Shown one piece after another: positions 58,292-64,000 of a stretch of DNA of 64,000 nt; the stretch's first letter is position 1; each line of letters begins with the position of its first letter. The position numbers were made by a program, and so were the translations under genes. This DNA comes from Salinicola socius (GTDB lineage: Bacteria; Pseudomonadota; Gammaproteobacteria; Pseudomonadales; Halomonadaceae): assembly GCF_001937195.1 (NCBI RefSeq), contig NZ_MSDO01000017.1:186001-250000 (forward strand), read 5' to 3'. The notes under the pieces are model-generated. The model saw nothing but the letters and a program-made list of their open reading frames with translations, was not told where the DNA came from and did not search any database.

Positions 58292-58960
58292 TTGATCGGG
58301 ATCGTGGTACCGGCTCATGACGAGGAGGAAACGCTCGACGCCTGTATTGCCTCGCTCAGGCTCGCCGCCTGCCATCCGCAATTGGACGGTGAGGCCGTTC
58401 GGATCGTGATCGTGCTGGATGCCTGCACCGACGACTCGGCGGCGATCGCCCGGCGGGCAGGGGTCGATGTACTGGAAGTCGCCTTTACCAACGTTGGGCT
58501 GGCTCGCCATCGCGGCGCGAACTGGCTGATAGACCAGGGCGCGCGCTGGCTGGCGTTCACCGACGCCGATACCGTCGTCGAAGCGGACTGGCTGGTGCAC
58601 CAACTCACCAGTCGCGCCGACGCCGTCTGTGGTGGTGTCCACCTGCTCGATTGGGCGAATCTGTCCCAGGAGATCCGTCGCCGCTATCTGGCTCATCGTC
58701 GTTCAGTCGCCGATGGACGCCATATTCATGGCGCCAACCTGGGCGTCAGCGTTGCCGCCTATCTCGCCGTGGGTGGATTCGCGCCCCTGGTCGCCCACGA
58801 AGACGTCAAGCTCGTCGGCACCTTGCAACAACACGGATTTACCATCGACTGGTTGCAGACCATGCGCGTCAAGACCAGCTCGCGACGCGACGCCAGAGCC
58901 CCTGAAGGCATGGGCGCCCTGCTACGGTCGCTGGAAAGAAATGATGCCGGTATTGGATGA
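58292..58960 (+). CDS. family 2 glycosyltransferase of the four-gene cluster (TTG start or frameshifted 5' end)
   Basis: A 222-residue GT-A fold transferase: IGIVVPAHDEEETLDAC at the N terminus, a DAD-type metal motif at residues 91-93 (TDADT), and HGANLGVS with AHEDVKL further on. The only near-cognate start in frame is TTG 58292, with a poor ribosome site. The coupled ATG at 58242 (overlapping the methyltransferase stop) is in another frame and ends after 17 codons at 58293. Either the protein starts at TTG or a one-base indel has split the 5' end. Donor and acceptor unknown. Confidence 0.78.
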   Translation: MIGIVVPAHDEEETLDACIASLRLAACHPQLDGEAVRIVIVLDACTDDSAAIARRAGVDVLEVAFTNVGLARHRGANWLIDQGARWLAFTDADTVVEADWLVHQLTSRADAVCGGVHLLDWANLSQEIRRRYLAHRRSVADGRHIHGANLGVSVAAYLAVGGFAPLVAHEDVKLVGTLQQHGFTIDWLQTMRVKTSSRRDARAPEGMGALLRSLERNDAGIG

Positions 58961-59069
58961 AGAACGCACAGTGACCGTGTGCGCCACAATGATCCTGCGC
59001 GCCCACTCCTTGAGCCGAAACCGATTCCACCGATGCGTCATCAGCGTTTCATCCCTCCCAAGTCTTTTA

Positions 59070-59210
59070 AGCTCTGTCTGAAAAATCGGCGAGCGATGGC
59101 CAGACTAGGCAAAAATTGACGAAAAAGCGGAGTTTACGAGGTGTAAATGAGCATTTTGAGTCAATTTTTAACGCCGGATGGGCGAGCGCAGGCATTTTTC
59201 AGACAGAGCG
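59070..59210. mobile_element. 141-bp MITE-like element with 17-bp terminal inverted repeats and TA flanks
   Basis: Ends read AGCTCTGTCTGAAAAAT and, reverse-complemented, CGCTCTGTCTGAAAAAT: 16 of 17 identical. A TA dinucleotide borders both sides (59068-59069 and 59211-59212), as after IS630/Tc1-mariner-type insertion. Inside are further inverted repeats: AAAAATTGAC (59111-59120) with GTCAATTTTT (59160-59169), and TTTAC (59133-59137) with GTAAA (59143-59147). There is no coding capacity, so it would move only in trans. Confidence 0.75.
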
Positions 59211-59450
59211 TAGCTTCTCTTCTCAGTGCCGCAGCTAGCGAATACGTGCGGCGTGACAGCCGTGGGCCGCACCAACTCTCGCGACCTTTCTTTCAGGAGC
59301 AGTAAAAAGATTCCAATCAACGATCCAAAAAGAGGGATTTTTTTGTAATCAACCGAGTTGCACATAAGTTAATTTTCACATCGACTTTTCCGTCTATAAC
59401 AACGCTTAGCGTTAGCCGCACTCTAAAACAAGCTAAAAATCCAACAACAA

Positions 59451-59464
59451 TTGACACAGATCAA
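59451..59464. promoter_or_regulatory. FNR/ANR-type box
   Basis: TTGAC-ACAG-ATCAA matches the TTGAT-N4-ATCAA consensus in 9 of 10 fixed positions, with exact spacing. It lies 216 bp before the small gene at 59680 and 376 bp before the Crp/Fnr gene, so a direct -41.5 activator position for either start is not established. Confidence 0.55.
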
Positions 59465-59679
59465 GTTTGAAAAGGATTGGACAATTACTGGTGGAATACA
59501 GCAGGTTGCACCTAACTAAAACTAGCCTTACCAAAAGGAAATAAAAAACGTCATTTCTTAACTACAATGAATAACATTTAAGAACACGATCCACTCGACG
59601 GGAATTGGATATCCACTAGATTCATAAGCAGTGGCAACGCCAAACCACGACATGAACCCAAGGATAGGGAGAGTTTCGT

Positions 59680-59778
59680 ATGAGTTATTTCAACCCGCGT
59701 AAATTTCATGACTATCGCCCGGACACACCGGGTCCGGCTGATACAAGGACGGCCAATCAGGTCGATCAACCTGCATAG
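59680..59778 (+). CDS. small protein, 32 aa
   Basis: A 32-codon frame from ATG 59680 to TAG 59778 with a strong GGGAGAG ribosome site seven bases upstream. The product begins MSYFNPRKFHDYRPD and is Pro/Asp-rich with no membrane segment. It sits between the FNR-type box and the Crp/Fnr gene, 61 bp before the latter, so it may be a leader or an independent small protein. No family recognised. Confidence 0.5.
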   Translation: MSYFNPRKFHDYRPDTPGPADTRTANQVDQPA

Positions 59779-59839
59779 AAAGAATTTCAAGTCAAACCCG
59801 GCGAGCAATATGACCGGGTATTCATCGAGGTAGATTTCC

Positions 59840-60670
59840 ATGTCTTCGTTAGTCGAAGCCGCCGCGCCATCGCTCAACATTTCCCAGCGCCCCGCGGCGA
59901 ACTCACAGCCGTGGCAAGGTTATTCACTTTATTTCGAGATTCTTTCGCGTCACTCGCCGCTGTCGATCACCAATCGTGAAACCTTGACCGAACTCCAGCA
60001 AGCGCCACGCCGGTTCAAAAAAGGCAGCGTGATCAAGAATCACGAATTGAACACCAAGTATGTGCTGGCCATTCAGAATGGCTGGGCGTGTTCCTGTCGC
60101 GTCACGGAAGAGGGCAAACGTCAGATCATCGATCTCTATCTACCGGGTGACATCGTGGGCCTGCGCGACTATCACGCAGGCGGGCGCTTCGATGAAGTCA
60201 TCATGCTCACCGAGGGTCTGGTCATCCCCATGCATAAATCCCAACTCGACCTGGGGATGCAGAAAGATCACAGCCTGGTGAATGCCGTGCTGGCGACCTC
60301 CATGCATCAATGCAACATCATGGCGGATCGGCTCAACAATCTGATCAGCCACGACGCCACGACCCGGATCGCCTATTTCATTCTGGAGCTGCATGCACGT
60401 CTCAATCTGGCGCGTGGCGAAATCCAGGAACTGACGCTTCCCGTTTCCCAACAGGTCATCGGCGATTTACTGGGAATGACCAATGTGCACGTCTGTCGCT
60501 GTCTCAGTCAGCTCGAGTTCCAGGGGCTGCTGACGCGCGACAAGGAGTCGCGCAACATTCGAATTCTCGATTATGCAGCCTTGTTGACGTTAGCCGAATT
60601 CAACACGTCCTACCTATACTCTTGCCGTGTTGATAACCCTAGAGCCAGCCGTCCTTTGAATCCACATTGA
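59840..60670 (+). CDS. Crp/Fnr family regulator without Fe-S cysteines (second copy)
   Basis: A 276-residue regulator. The sensor domain contains NGWACSCRVTEEGKRQI and YLPGDIVGLRDY (about residues 80-115), and the C-terminal winged helix VSQQVIGDLLGMTNVHVCRCL lies near 205-225. The N-terminal cysteine ligands of FNR are absent. It resembles the regulator at 53018-53746 in the effector-domain core but has a longer N terminus and C-terminal tail. GAGGTAG precedes the ATG. Signal and targets unknown. Confidence 0.87.
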   Translation: MSSLVEAAAPSLNISQRPAANSQPWQGYSLYFEILSRHSPLSITNRETLTELQQAPRRFKKGSVIKNHELNTKYVLAIQNGWACSCRVTEEGKRQIIDLYLPGDIVGLRDYHAGGRFDEVIMLTEGLVIPMHKSQLDLGMQKDHSLVNAVLATSMHQCNIMADRLNNLISHDATTRIAYFILELHARLNLARGEIQELTLPVSQQVIGDLLGMTNVHVCRCLSQLEFQGLLTRDKESRNIRILDYAALLTLAEFNTSYLYSCRVDNPRASRPLNPH

Positions 60671-60788
60671 GTCAATGGATAAATTTCAGCGATAGCGAAC
60701 CCATGAAAATCGAGTAGCGGCGCGTAGAGCATGTTCCGTCATACTGTGATGCACTGACGCCTGCCGCATCGTCCCGATTTTCTGCCGT

Positions 60789-61244
60789 TCATGGCGCATG
60801 CTCCAGAACCGATTTCTCTTCCTCGTTGACGACGATCAGGTGACAGGACGTCGACTGTTTGATCTCGCCGATCGTCCCTTTCCATCCCGGTGATCGCCTT
60901 GAGGTCCCCATGATGATCGCATCGACCGCGAGTCGTCGGGCTTCTTCAGCGATGGTCTCGGACAGTTTTCCATCCCTGACCAGGAAGTTCACCGCGGCCA
61001 TGGGTTCGTTCAGCCGCTCCCACCACGCTTCCAGCAACGCTTGGCCCCGTGCCAGATCCTCGCGATCCAGTCCGTGCGTGGGAGCGCCGGTCGCGGCGCC
61101 AAGCACATCGCCCTTCTCCCGAGGTTCGACGACATGCAGCAGGTAGAGTCGGGAGTGTTCGTGCTGGGCGATCCCTCTCGCTTTACGCAACGCTGCCATG
61201 GAGGCCGGATTTTTCCCCATGGGAATCAGAATGGAATTCTGCAT
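60789..61244 (-). CDS. universal stress protein, UspA family (divergent)
   Basis: A 151-residue Usp-fold protein (SILIPMGKNPASMAAL start, LLHVVEPRE, IIMGTSRRSPGWKGTIG). The nucleotide-binding GxxG-x9-GS element of ATP-binding Usp proteins is altered to GTSRRSPGWKGTIGE, so ATP binding is doubtful. ATG 61242-61244 with AGGAGAG was chosen over a longer frame. It is divergent from greB. Confidence 0.83.
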   Translation of the reverse strand: MQNSILIPMGKNPASMAALRKARGIAQHEHSRLYLLHVVEPREKGDVLGAATGAPTHGLDREDLARGQALLEAWWERLNEPMAAVNFLVRDGKLSETIAEEARRLAVDAIIMGTSRRSPGWKGTIGEIKQSTSCHLIVVNEEEKSVLEHAP

Positions 61245-61444
61245 TCTTCGCTCTCCTCGCCATTTCACTGCCGAGTATAGCGGCCCCACCCTCCCCCTCT
61301 TTGACCTCGATTAATGCCACAAACCTGCCCGGCCAACACATATGGGGCGAGCGTATTCGATATGCCCATAGTGGTGATCGGCGAATTCGCGTTAGGCTAT
61401 CTCGATCCTCAAGACTCGAGAGATTTTACATGCAAGGTCGAAAC

Positions 61445-61969
61445 ATGACGCGCTGGCGCGATCCCAAGACAGATCCGCGCCAGGAGAAGAAAAGCAATCT
61501 GATCACGCCTCAGGGGTTCGATCGACTGCAGGGTATTCATGATCATCTATCGCGTATCAAACGGCCGCAGTTATCGACGAAAGTCGGTGAAGCCGCCGCA
61601 TTGGGTGACCGCAGCGAAAATGCGGACTACACCTATAACAAGAAAGAGCTCAATCGGGTCATCGCGCGGATCCGATACCTGCGCAAGCGACTCGACGAGC
61701 TGCAGGTCGTCGATCGTCTGCCGTCGGATCTGGGGCGAGTCTACTTCGGCGCTTGTGTCGTGCTGGAAGACGATGATGGCGAAACGCTATCGGTGCGCCT
61801 GGTCGGCCATGACGAAACCGATACCGCCAGGCACTGGATCAGTGTCGACGCGCCGCTGGCCCGGGCGATGCTGGGGAAAGCGCTCGATGATGATGTCATC
61901 GTCGCGGCCCCCGGCGGCGAGACGCACTATATCATCACCGATATCACCTACGCGGATCAGAATGGCTAG
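61445..61969 (+). CDS. greB: transcription elongation factor GreB
   Basis: A 174-residue Gre factor that rescues backtracked RNA polymerase by stimulating transcript cleavage. The N-terminal coiled coil carries the acidic tip GDRSENADYTYNKKELN (about residues 54-70), the GreA/GreB catalytic loop. The pattern and length favour GreB. AAGGTCG precedes ATG 61445; an in-frame ATG five codons earlier is less well placed. Confidence 0.93.
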   Translation: MTRWRDPKTDPRQEKKSNLITPQGFDRLQGIHDHLSRIKRPQLSTKVGEAAALGDRSENADYTYNKKELNRVIARIRYLRKRLDELQVVDRLPSDLGRVYFGACVVLEDDDGETLSVRLVGHDETDTARHWISVDAPLARAMLGKALDDDVIVAAPGGETHYIITDITYADQNG

Positions 61970-62050
61970 CTCGATAGGCAAATCGAACCATAGCCACTGA
62001 GGTTCAACCAGCCACCGGGCCGCAACGAACGAGCTCATCGAGGACAGCCC

Positions 62051-63295
62051 ATGTCGCAGGCCTCCGAAACCCCAGCAGCATCGGTACTGTTCGCGCGACA
62101 ACCTATCTTCGACGCCGCTCTCGAGATCGTCGCCTTCGAGCTGCTGTTCCGCCCGACCGATGGCGGGCCGATGCCGATGCCCTTCGATGGCAATCGCGCA
62201 ACCAGCACGGTTCTGCTGAACGCTTTCACCCAGGGCGATCTGCAGACGGTCAGCCAGGGCAAGCCGCTATACGTCAATTTTACCGCGGAGACGCTGAGCA
62301 ACGACTTGCCGTTCGACCCGGCCCGTCTGATCGTCGAGATACTCGAGGACATTCCGTTCGACGATGTCATGCATGACCAACTGGTTCGGCTCCGACAGCG
62401 CGGATTCACGCTTGCGCTGGACGACTACACCGATGCAGATGCCGAGAACCCTTACCTGCCTCTCGTGGATATTGTCAAACTCGAATATCCCCATTACTGC
62501 AACGAAGGCTTCGAACAGATCGTCGGCGCGCTACGCCAGCGACACCCGCATATCCGGATACTGGCCGAGAAGCTGGAGACGGAAGACGACCTCAGATGCT
62601 GTCGGCACGTCGGCTGCGATCTGTTCCAGGGCTATTTCCTGGCTCGCCCTCAGATCATGCATGGCGCCGCGGTCGCCACCGATCGTATCGCCACGCTCAA
62701 GCTCATAGCCACGCTCAACAAACCCAAAGTGAGCGTGCGCGAGATATCCAACGCCATCGAGTGCGATCCCACCCTGGGCGTGCGCCTGCTCAAGCTGGTC
62801 AATACCGCGAAATATCGGCGTCAGGCCGACATCACCTCTCTCACGCAAGCCGTCGCCTTGATCGGCACGCAGCGCATCCGCAGCCTGGCAACCTTGCTGG
62901 CGCTGACGGAGATGGAAGACAAGCCGGAATCGCTACTGCAGTTGGCGCTCTCCCGCGCCTGCCTGTGCCGTGAGCTCGCCGGCAGCGAGGCGGAGCTGGC
63001 CGAAAAAGCCTTCATCGCGGGTCTGTTTTCCTACCTGGAAGCATTCTTCAATCGCCCGCTGGCGGAGCTCGTCGACTCGCTGCCCCTGCATCCCTCGATC
63101 ACCGAGGCGCTGTTGAATCATGTCGGCCCGGTCGGCACGTTGCTCGAGACCGCCATCCGGCTGGAAAGCGGTGAATGGAACGAGATCCCCTGGGCTCCCC
63201 TGAAAGAAATCGGCATTCAGGCCACGGACGTCAGCGCGGCCAACCGGCGAGCGATCCAGACCGTGCGTGAGCTTCAGACTAACGCCGGGTCTTGA
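62051..63295 (+). CDS. EAL-HDOD two-domain signalling protein
   Basis: A 414-residue YuxH-like protein: N-terminal EAL domain (about residues 10-205) and C-terminal HDOD domain (about 210-400, SNAIECDPTLGVRLLKLVN). The EAL signature reads FELLFRP, but LDDYT, VKLE, AEKLET and LFQGYFLARP are kept, so c-di-GMP binding or weak hydrolysis is possible. Proteins of this layout often act as inactive effectors controlling motility or type IV pili. GAGGAC precedes the ATG. The 3' end overlaps convergent rsmC by 17 bp. Confidence 0.9.
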   Translation: MSQASETPAASVLFARQPIFDAALEIVAFELLFRPTDGGPMPMPFDGNRATSTVLLNAFTQGDLQTVSQGKPLYVNFTAETLSNDLPFDPARLIVEILEDIPFDDVMHDQLVRLRQRGFTLALDDYTDADAENPYLPLVDIVKLEYPHYCNEGFEQIVGALRQRHPHIRILAEKLETEDDLRCCRHVGCDLFQGYFLARPQIMHGAAVATDRIATLKLIATLNKPKVSVREISNAIECDPTLGVRLLKLVNTAKYRRQADITSLTQAVALIGTQRIRSLATLLALTEMEDKPESLLQLALSRACLCRELAGSEAELAEKAFIAGLFSYLEAFFNRPLAELVDSLPLHPSITEALLNHVGPVGTLLETAIRLESGEWNEIPWAPLKEIGIQATDVSAANRRAIQTVRELQTNAGS

Positions 63296-64000
63296 CCGCT
63301 CGATAGACCCGAAAACGGCGATTGTCGGCCAGGATCTCGAAACTCCCGAATGCGGCTTCGAGCCAGTCCGGGTACGGCAGAAAGGCGTTGGCGACCAGCG
63401 TCAGACTGCCGCCTTCGACGAGATGCGCCGGCGCCTCGCGGATCAAGCGCTCGGCGGGGCCATAATCGATCGAGCGCTGCTGATGAAACGGCGGGTTGCT
63501 GACGATGGCGTCGAAGCTACCTTCCAACTGGCGATAGACGTCGCTCTGGAGAACCGTTCCGGCCAACTGATTGGCCGCCAGCGTACGGCGTGTCGCCTCG
63601 ACCGCGAATTCATTGATGTCCACCGCGGTGACTTCACAGCCCTGCAGTGCCAGCCACGCCGCCAGAATGCCGTCTCCACAGCCGACATCCAGCGCGTGTA
63701 GCGGCGCGTTGCCAAGCGCCGGCAACGGCGACTGCGTCAATGCCTCCATCAACAGCCGCGTGCCCTCGTCGAGCTTGCCGTGACCGAAGACGCCGGGGTG
63801 TGTCTCAAGCGTCAGCCCCTCTGCCGTGAAACTCTGCCAGACGGCCTCCGGGTTGCGAACGGATTCGACCGTCCGGCTCGCGAACAGCGTGCAGCGACGT
63901 GCCGTATCCAGCTTGCGGCACACCTGCTGAAAGCCTTCCAACATCTTCGGCACCCGTTTGATGCCGCCCTGATTCTCGCCGACGACCTGCAGCGGCGTGC
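63279..64000 (-). CDS. rsmC: 16S rRNA m2G1207 methyltransferase RsmC (5' partial)
   Basis: The C-terminal 240 residues of an RsmC-type methyltransferase; the frame stays open to the window edge, where GENQGGIKRVPKML, a typical RsmC linker segment, is encoded at about 63940-63980. SAM motif LDVGCGDGILAAW and catalytic SNPPFHQ are present. It methylates G1207 of 16S rRNA. The N-terminal pseudo-methyltransferase half lies outside the window. Confidence 0.92.
   Translation of the reverse strand, partial: TPLQVVGENQGGIKRVPKMLEGFQQVCRKLDTARRCTLFASRTVESVRNPEAVWQSFTAEGLTLETHPGVFGHGKLDEGTRLLMEALTQSPLPALGNAPLHALDVGCGDGILAAWLALQGCEVTAVDINEFAVEATRRTLAANQLAGTVLQSDVYRQLEGSFDAIVSNPPFHQQRSIDYGPAERLIREAPAHLVEGGSLTLVANAFLPYPDWLEAAFGSFEILADNRRFRVYRAVKTRR

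Larger units (their letters stand above)
58961..59679. other. AT-richer accessory gap with a MITE and an FNR-type box
   Basis: The gap of about 719 bp holds a 141-bp MITE-like element (59070-59210), then an AT-rich stretch of about 400 bp (59300-59700) clearly unlike the surrounding genome, with an FNR/ANR-type site at 59451-59464. A 65-codon minus-strand frame ending inside the MITE has no ribosome site and was not called. Confidence 0.6.

Noticed and set aside
59168-59365. 65-codon hydrophobic minus-strand frame ending in the MITE
   Set aside because: No ribosome site and the last third is MITE terminal repeat sequence.
59578-59880. 100-codon minus-strand frame across the 32-codon gene and the Crp/Fnr start
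   Set aside because: No ribosome site; overlaps two better-supported starts; Cys-rich translation without family.

Overview
The window is high-GC proteobacterial chromosome (roughly 63-64% G+C by eye). It is tightly packed, apart from one AT-richer accessory stretch near 59.2-59.8 kb. Gene content points to a gammaproteobacterium of the Halomonadaceae (Halomonas, Salinicola or Kushneria type). The evidence is a Pseudomonas-like dimethylglycine catabolic operon with a GbdR-type regulator, monomeric isocitrate dehydrogenase, FabV, a three-lipoyl AceF, RsmJ, RsmC, GreB and the carboxynorspermidine route. The assignment is inferred from gene families, not from a marker gene; no rRNA or tRNA gene, CRISPR array or prophage was recognised.

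Layout. 1-3 kb: the 3' end of a fused FhuB-type siderophore permease, a small unknown gene and a LapG-like periplasmic protease. 3-11 kb (minus strand): M19 dipeptidase, DUF5943-like protein, DgcA, DgcB, EtfA, EtfB, which oxidatively demethylate dimethylglycine during glycine betaine breakdown. 11-14 kb: AzlCD amino-acid exporter and the convergent GbdR-like regulator. 14-18.5 kb: a Fur-box-preceded ferrous iron operon, efeU-efeO-efeB plus a second imelysin-type protein. 18.6-24.8 kb: DUF2254 membrane protein, topoisomerase IB, 6-phosphogluconolactonase-like propeller, isocitrate dehydrogenase. 25-31 kb: CstA, two L,D-transpeptidases, UspA, a DksA-like zinc finger protein, a LysR regulator.

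31-36 kb: norspermidine pathway pair, YnfA, CsbD-like protein, EamA exporter, NlpE-like lipoprotein. 36-47.5 kb (minus strand, mostly core): rsmJ, uppP, tsaB, adk, aceF, aceE, ampD, a GlxA-type regulator, fabV. 47.8-55 kb: glutathione peroxidase, Nudix hydrolase, AidB-like flavoprotein, LysE exporter, a DUF883 protein, an AhpD-like protein, a Crp/Fnr regulator and two unknowns. 55.6-59 kb: a translationally coupled cluster of acyl-CoA dehydrogenase-like flavoprotein, PIG-L deacetylase, NodS-like methyltransferase and family 2 glycosyltransferase. A 141-bp MITE, a perfect-spacing FNR/ANR-type box and a 32-codon gene follow, then a second Crp/Fnr regulator, UspA, GreB, an EAL-HDOD protein and partial rsmC.

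The themes are osmolyte (betaine) catabolism feeding central carbon metabolism, iron acquisition, envelope maintenance and stress response. The best candidate for an undescribed system is the four-gene flavoenzyme/deacetylase/methyltransferase/glycosyltransferase cluster at 55.7-59.0 kb. Its enzyme set resembles the building of a small N-methylated amino-sugar compound, but its product cannot be told from sequence.
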